DNA of 64,000 nucleotides from CAYQUO01 sp964420835 (GCA_964420835.1 CAYQUO010000001.1:186001-250000), one strand, 5' to 3'; counted from the stretch's first letter, positions 33,445 to 42,048 are shown. Numbers and translations are program-made. The notes: generated by a model from the letters alone, not told the origin.

Positions 33445-34488
33445 ATGAAGACCTCGGATTTTACCTATCACCTGCCCCCGGAACGCATTGCCCAGGTGCC
33501 CATCGAGCCGCGGCACGATTCCCGCCTGCTGGTGCTGCACCGGGATACGGGCGAACTGGAGCACACCCTCTTCAGGGAGATCGGCCGCCACCTGCAGCCC
33601 GGCGACCTGCTGGTGATCAACCGCACCCGCGTCATCCCCGGGCGCATCTTCGCCCGCAAACCCGGCGGCGGGCGGGTGGAACTGCTCCTCCTGCGCCGGG
33701 AGGATGAGACCACCTGGGAGGCGCTGGCTGGCGGCCGGAGGGTGGTGGCCGGGGTCCGGCTGCAACTGGAGGAGGGCGGCCCGCAGGCCGAGGTGCTGGA
33801 GGTGCTGGATGGCCCCCGCCGGCGGGTGCGCTTCAGCCAGCCGCTGGAACCCTACCTGCAGCGTGCCGGGCAAATGCCCCTGCCGCCCTACATCCACACC
33901 CGGCTCCAGGACCCCGGCCGCTACCAGACGGTGTACGCCCAAACGCCCGGCTCGGCGGCCGCCCCCACGGCCGGGCTGCACTTCACACCCTGGCTGATGG
34001 AGCAGTTGCAGGCCCGGGGCATCCGCTTTGCCGATGTGACGCTGCACGTAGGGCTGGACACCTTCGCCCCGGTAACGGAGGATGACCCTCGGCGGCATCC
34101 CATCCACTCCGAGTGGTGCGAACTGCCGCCCGGAACGGCCGAGGCCGTGGCGCAGGCGCGCAGGGCCGGGCGGCGCGTGGTGGCGGTGGGCACCACCACC
34201 GTGCGCACGCTGGAGACGGCCGCACAGTTGGCCGCCGCAGGTGGCCTGGCGGGGGATGCCGGCCGTCCGGTTCAGGCCTTCAGCGCCCCGACGCGCCTGT
34301 TCATTTTGCCGGGGCACGCCTTTCGGGCGGTGGATGCCCTGGTGACCAACTTTCACCTGCCGCGCTCCACCCTGCTGATGCTGGTGAGCGCCTTAGCCGG
34401 GCGCGAGCGCATCTTGCAGGCCTATGAAGAGGCCGTGCGCCTGCAGTACCGCTTTTATTCCTTCGGCGATGCCATGCTCATCCTCTGA
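33445..34488 (+). CDS. queA: S-adenosylmethionine:tRNA ribosyltransferase-isomerase (queuosine pathway)
   Basis: 347 residues, full length. Transfers and isomerises the ribose of SAM onto preQ1-tRNA to give epoxyqueuosine. Seen: FTYHLPPERIAQVPIEPRHDSRLL, LVINRTRVIPGRIFARK, PPYI near 150, YQTVYAQTPGSAAAPTAGLHF, and DALVTNFHLPRSTLLMLVSA at the C-terminal end. Starts 65 bases after ruvB on the same strand and is probably co-transcribed; ruvB-queA adjacency is widely conserved. tgt is not in the window. Confidence 0.97.
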   Translation: MKTSDFTYHLPPERIAQVPIEPRHDSRLLVLHRDTGELEHTLFREIGRHLQPGDLLVINRTRVIPGRIFARKPGGGRVELLLLRREDETTWEALAGGRRVVAGVRLQLEEGGPQAEVLEVLDGPRRRVRFSQPLEPYLQRAGQMPLPPYIHTRLQDPGRYQTVYAQTPGSAAAPTAGLHFTPWLMEQLQARGIRFADVTLHVGLDTFAPVTEDDPRRHPIHSEWCELPPGTAEAVAQARRAGRRVVAVGTTTVRTLETAAQLAAAGGLAGDAGRPVQAFSAPTRLFILPGHAFRAVDALVTNFHLPRSTLLMLVSALAGRERILQAYEEAVRLQYRFYSFGDAMLIL

Positions 34489-34529
34489 ACGGCCGCCCTG
34501 ATCCCCGCTACAGGCGAACGGCTGTCCTA

Positions 34530-34558
34530 TTGAATTTCGATTTCCCGTGTGCTATAAA
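34530..34558 (+). promoter_or_regulatory. Promoter of the candidate small RNA
   Basis: TTGAAT at 34530-34535, 17-base spacer, and extended -10 TG-C-TATAAA ending at 34558. Predicted start is about 34565, at the first arm of the hairpin described next. No ORF begins downstream within reach. Confidence 0.65.
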
Positions 34559-34564
34559 AGAATT

Positions 34565-34634
34565 GACCTCCGTTCCCTGGTAACCGACGATAAGCTCGAA
34601 TCGTTTTTGACCGGATGCCCGGAGGTCATTTTTT
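34565..34634 (+). ncRNA. Candidate small structured RNA ending in an intrinsic terminator
   Basis: A 9-bp closing stem (TGACCTCCG at 34564-34572 with CGGAGGTCA at 34620-34628) encloses a 47-base interior, and six T follow at 34629-34634. The interior can form a second stem, ACGAT with ATCGT, around GATAAGCTCGA-like sequence. With the promoter just upstream this is a complete transcription unit of about 70 bases. No family such as 6S, SRP, tmRNA or T-box is recognised. A long-looped terminator of a queA read-through transcript is the main alternative. Confidence 0.5.
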
Positions 34635-34639
34635 GTAGT

Positions 34640-34945
34640 AAACCCCGCTGGCATATCTTGGATGCAAGGAACGTGCCGCCAGGTGCAGCGTCCGCCTGGC
34701 GGGGTTCGTGGTATCATCAGCCCACTGCCCCGCTCCCGGCCCTTGAGCCTGTTTTGCAGCCCGCTCTGAGCCCCTCGTGGCATCAGGCGGCTGCCCGCTG
34801 CAGCCCGCCTGGAGCCGCATTATAGCCAGCCCCGCCCTTTCCGGCGCCCGGCCTGCAGTCTGGTTGAAGCCCGGCTGATGCCTGGCCTGTGCCTGCATCG
34901 CGGCATTCAAGCCCTGCCCGGCGTTGCCGCCGGCCGGCGGGGAGG
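34640..34945. other. Intergenic region without a supported gene
   Basis: GC-rich. It contains an 8-bp stem (CCGCCAGG with CCTGGCGG near 34676-34705) nested in a wider AACCCCGC/GCGGGGTT pair. No ORF with good codon use and a ribosome site was found. Open frames on the minus strand are shadows. Confidence 0.5.
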
Positions 34946-34961
34946 AACATAGGAGAACCGC

Positions 34962-35675
34962 ATGGACCTGAAATTCACGATCGCCCCCGAGGTGTTTGCC
35001 AAATACCCCGGCTATGTGCGCGGGGTGGTGCTGGCGCATGGCGTGCAGAACGGCCATTCGCCGGCAGCCCTGCTGGGGCTGTTGCGCCAGGCCGAAGCCG
35101 GCCTGCGCGCCCGCCTGAACATCGACACGCTGACGGAGGACCCGCGCATCGCCTCCTGGCGCGAGGCCTACCGGGCCTTTGGCGCCAAGCCCTCCGAGTT
35201 CCGCCCGTCCATGGAGGCGATGACCCGGCGCGTGCTGCGCGGCCAGGAACTGCCGGCCATCAACGCCCTGGTGGATCTTGGCAACGTGGTTTCGCTGCGC
35301 CGGCTGCTGCCCATCGGTGGGCACGCCATTGACCAACTCACCAGCGACATCAGCCTGCGGATCGCCCACGGCGGGGAGTCCTTCGTCCCGCTGGGTGAAA
35401 CGGCCGAGGAACACCCCGAGCCGGGGGAGATCGTTTTCGTGGAGGGCAACATCGTGCTCACCCGGCGCTGGACCTGGCGGCAGGCCAACCACACGCTGAT
35501 GGTGCCCGGCACCACGGCGGTGGAGATCAATGTGGACGGGCTGCCGCCGGTGACGGTGCCCGAGGTGGAGGAAACCTGCGACGAGGTTGCCGGGCTGGTG
35601 CAACGGTTTTGTGGCGGCCGTACCCGCTGGGAGGTGGTGAGCGCCTCCCACCCGCAGATGAGCCTGGGGGAGTGA
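34962..35675 (+). CDS. B3/B4-domain protein (stand-alone PheRS-beta-like editing domain)
   Basis: 237 residues. Clear B3/B4 pattern: ASWREAYRAFGAKPSEFRPS, MTRRVLRGQELPAINALVDLGN, VSLRRLLPIGGHAID, then GEIVFVEGNIVLTRRWTWRQ and a C-terminal pair of strands. In PheRS this domain edits mischarged tRNA; free-standing forms are widespread and largely uncharacterised, possibly acting in trans on mischarged tRNAs. AGGAG lies 7 bases before the ATG. A shorter, more divergent relative is at 642. Confidence 0.88.
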   Translation: MDLKFTIAPEVFAKYPGYVRGVVLAHGVQNGHSPAALLGLLRQAEAGLRARLNIDTLTEDPRIASWREAYRAFGAKPSEFRPSMEAMTRRVLRGQELPAINALVDLGNVVSLRRLLPIGGHAIDQLTSDISLRIAHGGESFVPLGETAEEHPEPGEIVFVEGNIVLTRRWTWRQANHTLMVPGTTAVEINVDGLPPVTVPEVEETCDEVAGLVQRFCGGRTRWEVVSASHPQMSLGE

Positions 35676-35702
35676 AAAAAAGAGGAACCTCCCCTTCTGC
35701 GC

Positions 35703-35737
35703 TATAATCATTTCATCCTGTACCCCAGCGGAGGTGA
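35703..35737 (+). promoter_or_regulatory. -10 element and strong ribosome site of pfkA
   Basis: TATAAT at 35703-35708, about 30 bases before the ATG, and a full GGAGGTGA Shine-Dalgarno at 35730-35737, so unlike ruvB this mRNA has a leader. Confidence 0.6.
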
Positions 35738-35740
35738 CCC

Positions 35741-36829
35741 ATGAAAAGAATTGCCATACTCACCGGCGGGGGTGATGCCCCCGGCTTGAACGCCGTCATC
35801 CGCGCCGCGGTGAAAACCGCCATTCACCAGTACGGTTTCGAGATCCTGGGCGTGAAGGATGGCTACGACGGCTTCATTGACCCCGGTGGTGTGTTCCCCT
35901 TGGACATGGATTCTGTGCGCGGCATCCTGCCCCGCGGCGGCACCATCCTGGGCACGGCCAACCGGGGCAACCCCTTTGCCCGCAAGGTGGAAAGCGGCGG
36001 CAAGGAGATCATCGTCGATGTGCACGACAGGCTGATCGAGAACCTGAAGGCGCTGGACCTGGACGGGCTGATCGTGGTCGGCGGTGACGGCACGCTGCAC
36101 ATCGCCGTTGACTTCTACAAACTCGGCGTGCCCATCATCGGCGTGCCCAAGACGATCGACAACGACATTGGCGGCACCGACCAGACCTTTGGCTTCGACA
36201 CCGCCCTTAACACCGCCATGGAGGCCATCGACAAATTGCATACCACGGCCGAGGCGCACCACCGGGTGATGATCCTCGAACTGATGGGCCGGGAAGCCGG
36301 CTTCATCACCCTGCATGCCGGCCTTGCCGGCGGGGCGGATGTGATCCTCATCCCCGAGATCCCCTTCAACATGGAAGCGGTGCGGCGCAAGATCTACCAG
36401 CGCATGACCATGGGCAGCAACTTCAGCATCGTGGCCGTGGCAGAGGGCGCCCATCTGGCAGGCGGCAGGCCGGTGATCTCCATTCCCGGCGATTCGGTCT
36501 ACGCTGCCCGCCTGGGGGGTGTGAGCCACCAGGTGGGGCGCTACCTGACCGAGGAGTGCAACTTGGAGACGCGGGTGACCATCCTGGGGCACCTGCAGCG
36601 CGGCGGCAGCCCCACGGCCTTCGACCGTTCGCTCGCCACGCGCTTCGGTTCGGCGGCGGTGCGCCTGGCGGCTTCCGGCCGGTTTGGGCGCATGGTGGCG
36701 CTCAAGGGCAGCAAGGTTGTGGACCTGGACCTGGAGGATGCGCTTTCCGTCCCCAAGCGGGTGGACGTGAACGGGGAAGGTGTGCGAACCGCCCGGGCAC
36801 TGGGGATTTCGTTCGGCGATGAGGAATGA
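35741..36829 (+). CDS. pfkA: 6-phosphofructokinase
   Basis: 362 residues. Phosphorylates fructose 6-phosphate in glycolysis, complementing enolase in this window. Seen: LTGGGDAPGLNAVIRAAV, VGGDGTLHIA, PKTIDNDIGGTDQTFGFDTA with the catalytic Asp, MGREAGFIT, IPEIPF, and LGHLQRGGSPTAFDR. The residue after GGD is Gly, the ATP-type choice; the Lys in PKTIDND is shared with PPi-type and with some ATP-dependent clades. ATP dependence is thus the better guess but not certain. A hairpin follows at 36854. Confidence 0.95.
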   Translation: MKRIAILTGGGDAPGLNAVIRAAVKTAIHQYGFEILGVKDGYDGFIDPGGVFPLDMDSVRGILPRGGTILGTANRGNPFARKVESGGKEIIVDVHDRLIENLKALDLDGLIVVGGDGTLHIAVDFYKLGVPIIGVPKTIDNDIGGTDQTFGFDTALNTAMEAIDKLHTTAEAHHRVMILELMGREAGFITLHAGLAGGADVILIPEIPFNMEAVRRKIYQRMTMGSNFSIVAVAEGAHLAGGRPVISIPGDSVYAARLGGVSHQVGRYLTEECNLETRVTILGHLQRGGSPTAFDRSLATRFGSAAVRLAASGRFGRMVALKGSKVVDLDLEDALSVPKRVDVNGEGVRTARALGISFGDEE

Positions 36830-36853
36830 GCCGCCACCGTCGGCTGAGGCGAA

Positions 36854-36885
36854 AGGGGCTGCCACGCAACAGCGGGGCAGCCCCT
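36854..36885. terminator. Hairpin after pfkA, possible terminator
   Basis: AGGGGCTGCC and GGCAGCCCCT, 10-bp perfect stem with a 12-base loop. It lacks a T-tract on the plus strand, so termination strength is uncertain. Its stem sequence resembles the terminator at 21137-21169. Confidence 0.5.
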
Positions 36886-37184
36886 CCCTGTTCTGGCTGC
36901 GGCACCCTTAAACGAAAAGCAGGAGGGATGCCGCAGCGCTACGTTTGGGACTACTTTCCATTGTAGACATCACCTCCTGTTCCATAGAATGGCGACCCTG
37001 GGCGGGCAGAGGGCGCCCGCGACATTGAGTATTCCACACTTTGGATGGTATGTCAAGGACGCATGAGGCCACCAGGCTGCAGGGGACCCGCCGTGATGAC
37101 CGAGGGGCAAGGGCCGGCCAAAACCGGCTGGTCTTTCCTGCGCCCCGGCAGGAAGTCCGCTGCCGGAGAGGGCAGCCTGGCTGG
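36886..37184. other. Intergenic region without a supported gene
   Basis: No coding sequence with acceptable start and codon use on either strand. Contains a GCCGG/CCGGC hairpin at 37113-37128. A 19-base stretch at 37113-37131 is 15/19 identical to the hairpin at 37392-37410. The word GCCGG is common throughout this genome, so this may be chance. Confidence 0.4.
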
Positions 37185-37193
37185 TGGTATAAT
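37185..37193 (+). promoter_or_regulatory. Extended -10 promoter of the molybdenum-hydroxylase leader
   Basis: TG-G-TATAAT, perfect extended -10. Start about 37200, leaving a leader of about 250 bases before the iron-sulfur subunit ATG at 37454. Confidence 0.6.
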
Positions 37194-37392
37194 CCCAATG
37201 CCCTTGAATTGGCAATACAGGAAAGCCCCCAGGATTTGGAGGCCCAATAGACCAAGCCCCGACCGGCAAGCCGTTCGATGCCTGTTTCCATCCATGCTGT
37301 ACGTGGCAAAGGCCGCCGGTGAGGCAGGCGCTGGTTGGGAAAGGAAACGGGCAACCCCCTGGCATTGACCATCGGACGGGCCCCCACGGAAG

Positions 37393-37419
37393 CCGGCCAT
37401 GCCTGGCTGGGGATTTTTT
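37393..37419 (+). terminator. Leader terminator / attenuator before the molybdenum hydroxylase genes
   Basis: CCGGCCA pairs with TGGCTGG (one G-U) around a 4-base loop, followed by GGA and six T. It lies 35 bases before the first structural gene and about 195 bases into the transcript. An upstream GGCCG at 37311-37315 could pair with CGGCC of the stem and act as an antiterminator. Whether it is an attenuator or ends a separate RNA is not decided by sequence. Confidence 0.55.
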
Positions 37420-37453
37420 ATAAGCGGTTATGGAAGAGCAAGGTGAACATACA

Positions 37454-37963
37454 ATGACGAACACAATCCAATCAGTAGACCTGGTGGACATTCATTTGTT
37501 CATCAACGGGAAACCGGTGCACATCCGCACCCACCCGGCCCGCACGCTGCTGGACGTGCTGCGGGAGGACCTGGACCTGACCGGGACCAAGTGCGGCTGT
37601 GGCATTGGCGAATGCGGTGCCTGCACGGTCCTCCTCGACGGGCAGGCGGTCAATTCCTGCCTCACGCTTATCGGGCAACTGGACGGCCGGCATGTGCGCA
37701 CCATCGAGGGGCTGGCTGTCAACGGGCGGCTGCACCCGGTGCAGAAGGCCTTTCTCGAAGAACACGCCCTGCAGTGCGGGTTCTGCACACCGGGCTTCAT
37801 CATGAGCACGGTTGGTTTGCTGGAAAAAACCCCCCATCCCACGGAGGAGCAGATCCGCCAGGCGCTCTCCGGGAACCTTTGCCGCTGTACCGGATATACC
37901 AGGATCATGGCGGCAGTGAACCGGGCAGCCCAGGAAATGGCAATCGGGGGTGGAAATGACTGA
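37454..37963 (+). CDS. Molybdenum hydroxylase [2Fe-2S] subunit (CoxS/XdhC type)
   Basis: 169 residues. N-terminal plant-ferredoxin-like [2Fe-2S] motif GTKCGCGIGECGACTVLLDG and a four-helix domain with the second cluster CGFCTPGFIM...NLCRCTGY. It passes electrons from the molybdopterin subunit encoded next. AGGTGA precedes the ATG at 37454; the Met at 37430 would add eight residues. Overlaps the large-subunit gene. No FAD subunit (CoxM type) gene is present in the cluster, so the final acceptor must be another protein. Confidence 0.93.
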   Translation: MTNTIQSVDLVDIHLFINGKPVHIRTHPARTLLDVLREDLDLTGTKCGCGIGECGACTVLLDGQAVNSCLTLIGQLDGRHVRTIEGLAVNGRLHPVQKAFLEEHALQCGFCTPGFIMSTVGLLEKTPHPTEEQIRQALSGNLCRCTGYTRIMAAVNRAAQEMAIGGGND

Positions 37964-40229
37964 GCACAAGGTGATCGGCCGGTCCGTGGATAAATATGAT
38001 GGGCTTGATAAAGTGACCGGGAAAGCCCGCTATGCCAGTGACCTGAACCAGGACAGCCTGTACGGGGTGGCCCTGCGCTCACCCGTGCACCATGCCCGGA
38101 TCACCCGGTTGGATGCCTCCCGGGCGTTGGGTATGCCAGGCGTTATCGGCGTGGTGACGGCGGCGGATGTGCCGGGCAAACCGCTGTACGGGCGCCTGAT
38201 CCAGGACCGGCCGGTGCTGGCTTCGGACGTTGTGCTGCACATCGGCGAGCCGGTGGCCCTGGTTGTCGCCCGCAGCGCCGGCCAGGCCGAAAAGGCGGCT
38301 GCAGCCATCCAACTGGAGTTTGAGCTGCTCCCCGCGGTTCACGATGTCACCCAATCCATCCTGGAGACGGCACCCAGGCTTCACCCGGACGGCAACGTGG
38401 CGCTGGAAACAAAGATAGAAAGCGGCGACATCGACGCCGGCTTCCGGGAGGCGGATGTGACCGTCGAGGCGGTGCTGCAGACCCCGCGCGTTTCCCCGGC
38501 CTACCTGGAAACTGAGGCGGCCGTGGCGGAATGGCACCCGGATGGCAGGCTCACGGTGCAGTTGGGCTCGCAGACCCCCTTCATCGAGCGGGACCTGATC
38601 AGCGGCGCCCTGGGCCTTCCAAAGGAGAACGTGGTCATCCAGGTTCCGCCCATCGGCGGCTCCTTCGGCGGAAAATGCGAGGGCGACCTGTCCATCCTGG
38701 CCGCCCTGGCAGCCATGAAGGTCAAGGGCCGGGTGCGCATGGTCAATTCCCGCGAAGAATCCATGCTGGGGCACACCAAGCGCCACCCGGCGCACATGCA
38801 CTACCGCCTGGGCGCCAAAAGCGACGGCACCCTCACCGCCCTGCAGGCGGATATCCTGCTGGACAGCGGGGCCTTTGCCCCGAATGCCCCGGCGGTGGGC
38901 TCCATTGTGGCCGAGATGGGCATCGGCCCGTACCGTATCCCGCATGTTCGCATGCGCACCCGCAACGTGTACACCAATAGCCCTCCCAGCGGAGCCATCC
39001 GCAGCGCCGGCGGTGCCCAGGCCACCTTCGGCATCGAACGGATGATGGACCTGTTGGCCGAAAAACTGGCCATGGACCCGATTGCCCTGCGCAGGAGGAA
39101 CGCCTGGAGGCAGGGCGACCGGACCGCCTTTGGTGTGAACCTGCGCCGGGAGCCGCCGCTGCAGGCCTGCCTGGAGCGCGCCGCCCTAGCCTGCAGCGAA
39201 CTGCGGGCGAAGCCCTGCCCCCCCGGCCGCCTGTGCGGTGTGGGGGTGGCCACCAGCCTGTTGAAGATGGGCCTGGGCTATCGCGTGGCGGACGATTCGA
39301 CCAACCGGGTGGAATGGAAGGCCGATGGCGGCGTCCTGGTGCACCTGGGCGCGTCGGACCTGGGCCAGGGCCTGATGACCGTGTCTGCCCAACTGGTTGC
39401 CGAAAGCCTGGGGGTTGGATACGGGCAGGTCGAGATCAAACCGCTGGATACGGCCACCAGCCCCGACGGCGGCCCCACGCTTACCTCGCGCACCACCTTC
39501 CTGGTGGGCAATTCGCTGGTCGAGGCCAGCCGCAGGGCGGTGGATGCCCTCCTGCAGTACGCCTCGGATGTCCTCAAGGCTCCGATGGCCGAACTGGCCT
39601 GGCGGGATGGCATGGTGGTGCACACATCCCAAAACGGGACGACCAGCCTGCCGGCGGCTTATTTCTCCTCCCGCGCGGCGGAGGAGGATCGCCGCCTGCT
39701 GGGCGAGGCCACGGCCAGTTTTCCCAACCCGGATGACCTGCCGGACACTTACCGAACCGGCATGCCGCACTCGATGTTCATCTACGGGGCCCAGGTCGCC
39801 CGGGTGGAGATCGACCCGCAATTGGGCAGCGTTTCCGTCACCCACCTGGTTTCCATTCACCAGGTCGGGAGGGTTATTCACCCTGGGGCGCTGGAGGGGC
39901 AGGTTGAGGGCGGGGCCGCCATGGGACTTGGCTACGCCCTGATGGAGGAGATGAAGGTCAAGGCCAACGGCGCCTGGACCGACAATTTCATGGAGTACAT
40001 CCTGCCATCGATGGATGACATGCCGGAGATCACCCCGGTGTTGCTGGAAGACCCGGACCCGCAGGGGCCTTTTGGGGCGGTTGGGGCGGGGGAATCGGTG
40101 ACCGTGGCAACCGCACCGGCCATTCTGAACGCCGTGCGCGACGCCACCGGCCATCAGTTCCTGCAGATCCCCCTTGCCCCGGAAGCCCTCATCCGGGAAC
40201 TGGACAGGCGGGGGACTGCCAGGCCCTGA
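37956..40229 (+). CDS. Xanthine-dehydrogenase-family molybdopterin-binding subunit
   Basis: 757 residues. N-terminal a/b-hammerhead (GRSVDKYDGLDKVTGKARYASD, about 5-26) and the molybdopterin-binding domains: QTPFIERDLI, PPIGGSFGGKCEGD, HTKRHPAHMHYRLGAKSDGTL, DLGQGLMT and the catalytic Glu in FGAVGAGESVTVATAPAI. The substrate-loop motif reads GAIRSAGGAQ instead of the AFRGFGxPQ of xanthine dehydrogenases or AYRCSFR of CO dehydrogenases, so the substrate is unclear; an aromatic or purine aldehyde/N-heterocycle is possible. ATG at 37956 overlaps the [2Fe-2S] gene; a GTG at 37950 is the alternative start. Confidence 0.9.
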   Translation: MTEHKVIGRSVDKYDGLDKVTGKARYASDLNQDSLYGVALRSPVHHARITRLDASRALGMPGVIGVVTAADVPGKPLYGRLIQDRPVLASDVVLHIGEPVALVVARSAGQAEKAAAAIQLEFELLPAVHDVTQSILETAPRLHPDGNVALETKIESGDIDAGFREADVTVEAVLQTPRVSPAYLETEAAVAEWHPDGRLTVQLGSQTPFIERDLISGALGLPKENVVIQVPPIGGSFGGKCEGDLSILAALAAMKVKGRVRMVNSREESMLGHTKRHPAHMHYRLGAKSDGTLTALQADILLDSGAFAPNAPAVGSIVAEMGIGPYRIPHVRMRTRNVYTNSPPSGAIRSAGGAQATFGIERMMDLLAEKLAMDPIALRRRNAWRQGDRTAFGVNLRREPPLQACLERAALACSELRAKPCPPGRLCGVGVATSLLKMGLGYRVADDSTNRVEWKADGGVLVHLGASDLGQGLMTVSAQLVAESLGVGYGQVEIKPLDTATSPDGGPTLTSRTTFLVGNSLVEASRRAVDALLQYASDVLKAPMAELAWRDGMVVHTSQNGTTSLPAAYFSSRAAEEDRRLLGEATASFPNPDDLPDTYRTGMPHSMFIYGAQVARVEIDPQLGSVSVTHLVSIHQVGRVIHPGALEGQVEGGAAMGLGYALMEEMKVKANGAWTDNFMEYILPSMDDMPEITPVLLEDPDPQGPFGAVGAGESVTVATAPAILNAVRDATGHQFLQIPLAPEALIRELDRRGTARP

Positions 40230-40350
40230 CCGGCGAATCGCCGCCCGGACGCCTGCCACCAGCGGTGTGGCCGGGCGGTTTTTGCCGGCGATGGTTAAAC
40301 CCAAACCCTTTTCAAACGACCGGCCGGGTTCCCGGCTGGGAAATTCCGTA

Positions 40351-40378
40351 TTGAAAGCCGGCCCGGAATCATTATAAT
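40351..40378 (+). promoter_or_regulatory. Sigma-70 promoter of the 40438 lipoprotein gene
   Basis: TTGAAA at 40351-40356, 16-base spacer, TATAAT at 40373-40378; leader about 55 bases. Confidence 0.7.
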
Positions 40379-40437
40379 AATTTCATATTCGCTGATCGGC
40401 CTGACCGTTTTCCCGGGACGGCCGGAAGGGAGGGGAT

Positions 40438-41619
40438 ATGAAATCAACCCGGCGAGCATTGTGGATTTGTATCTTAATAACGGGTGCTCTGGCCATGGCC
40501 TGCAATTTACCGGCCATGTTCACCCGTGGCAGCGATGCCGAGGAGACGCTGCAGGCCATCTACGCCCGGCAGACGCAGGATGCCATGGCGCCCGTGATCG
40601 ATGCGGCTGCGCTGGAGCCAACGGCCACCATCGAGGTGCAGCATGTGATCACCCCGGGCAACCCGGGCTGGGTGGCGCAGTACGCCAACATTACCAGTTC
40701 CAGCGCCACAGCCGGGCAAAAACGGGTGCCTGGCGGCGACCACCTGAACAAGAACTGGCTGGAACGGCCCTTCACCGCCAACGAGATGATCTACCGCCCG
40801 GATGTGGACCTGCAGCGGGTGGAGATCAGTTCCGACGCCAATTTCTATTACTTCCAACTTATCCTTGCCGGCGTTAACAGCCAGACCAACACCCTGGCAG
40901 CCCATTACGGGGTGGAAGTGGACCTGGATCGGGACGGCCGGGGCGACTTGCTGGTTTGGGCCCTCGGCGACGCCAACACGGCCTGGAACATCGACAACGT
41001 CTTCGTTTATCGCGACAACAACCGGAACGTGGGCGGCAGCCGCCCGGTTTGGGCCGATGCGCCCGCCACGGGCGACGGGTACGAACAGGTCGTCTTCTCA
41101 CCGCAAAACCTGCAGGACCCGGACGCCGCCTGGAAGCGGGTGAACCCGGCCCAGGCGAATGCCATCCAGTTGGCCGTCAAGCGGTCGCTGCTGGGGGGCA
41201 CGGCCATCTTCATGTGGGACGGCTGGGCGGATGATGGCGTGGCCGACCCCGCCCGCTTTGATTACAATGACAGTTTCACCGCCCTGGAGGCCGGCTCGCC
41301 CATTGGCGGGGACGCCTATTACCCGCTGAAGGCGCTGCACCTGGTGGACAACACCTGTCGCCTGGCCTTTGGCTTTGAGCCCACCGGGAAGGAGCCCGGC
41401 GGCTGTGCACAGCCCGCCCCGACCGTTGCGCCGACCTCTGCACCGACCGCAGCCCCGACCGCCGCGCCGACCGCGGCCATAACGGTTTTCCCGATAATAA
41501 TCCCCTGCTTTTGTACCGACTTCTCGAAGCCATACGATATCAAAGACGAGGCCTGCTGCACCTTCTGCGGCCACACCTGGGACACCACCACGGACCCGGA
41601 GTGGCCCGCCTGCAGGTGA
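40438..41619 (+). CDS. Secreted lipoprotein with a Cys-rich tail, function unknown
   Basis: 393 residues. Lipobox LAMAC. A middle domain (about 105-300) with VELDRDGRGD-like acidic turns and many beta-strand patterns, reminiscent of carbohydrate-binding or DOMON-type sandwiches but not assignable. A repeated TAAP/TSAP linker (about 325-345) leads to a short C-terminal module with CxC, CCxxC and a final Cys (PCFCTDF, EACCTFCGHTW), which may bind metal or form disulfides. Monocistronic. No catalytic motif recognised. Confidence 0.75.
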   Translation: MKSTRRALWICILITGALAMACNLPAMFTRGSDAEETLQAIYARQTQDAMAPVIDAAALEPTATIEVQHVITPGNPGWVAQYANITSSSATAGQKRVPGGDHLNKNWLERPFTANEMIYRPDVDLQRVEISSDANFYYFQLILAGVNSQTNTLAAHYGVEVDLDRDGRGDLLVWALGDANTAWNIDNVFVYRDNNRNVGGSRPVWADAPATGDGYEQVVFSPQNLQDPDAAWKRVNPAQANAIQLAVKRSLLGGTAIFMWDGWADDGVADPARFDYNDSFTALEAGSPIGGDAYYPLKALHLVDNTCRLAFGFEPTGKEPGGCAQPAPTVAPTSAPTAAPTAAPTAAITVFPIIIPCFCTDFSKPYDIKDEACCTFCGHTWDTTTDPEWPACR

Positions 41620-42019
41620 TCCGGTGGAGCGGCTGGCTGCCGCACTGCCGGGCAGGCTGCCGGTCGCCGGTCGGTTGAGCCTGCCCCAACCGTACATTCA
41701 CCGGGTCACCCCGGGCAGGCCCTGTTGACCCCCGCCGGAGGGGAAAACCGGTATGCCGGCGGGAAACAAGTTTCCCCGCGGGCCTGTTTGCTGAATGATC
41801 TCGCCGGGCGCTTCGCCATTCGCCCCCGGAAAGGCGCGGCTGGGCGCCGGAATGAATTCCCGGTCGTTTGGTTCTCTTCCGCCCGTTTTTATCCCACCCC
41901 TTCCATAATTCCTGGCAATGGGGAGGGTGGAGTCCGTTGCACAGGGCCGGGAGGGCCCTTGGACGGCAAGGGGCGCTCCGGCTCTGCTTGCCGCCTGCCT
42001 GAATGATTCCGTTTTCCTG
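41620..42019. other. Intergenic region without a supported gene
   Basis: GC-rich; short ORFs here lack ribosome sites and coding-like composition. No terminator with a T-tract was found after the lipoprotein gene. Confidence 0.5.
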
Positions 42020-42048
42020 TTGAAACCATCCCCGTCTGGTGGTAAACT
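42020..42048 (+). promoter_or_regulatory. Promoter of the chelatase genes
   Basis: TTGAAA at 42020-42025, 17-base spacer, and extended -10 TG-G-TAAACT ending at 42048; about 38 bases of leader. Confidence 0.65.

Noticed and set aside
37131..37190. Possible RNase P RNA fragment (GGCAGGAAGTCC resembles GAGGAAAGTCC)
   Set aside because: The match is partial, the GAAAGTCC core is broken, and no other RNase P conserved regions are found within the next 400 bases.
36908..37387. Minus-strand ORFs in the pfkA to molybdenum-hydroxylase gap
   Set aside because: They cross the candidate promoter and leader, have no ribosome site and show shadow-type composition.
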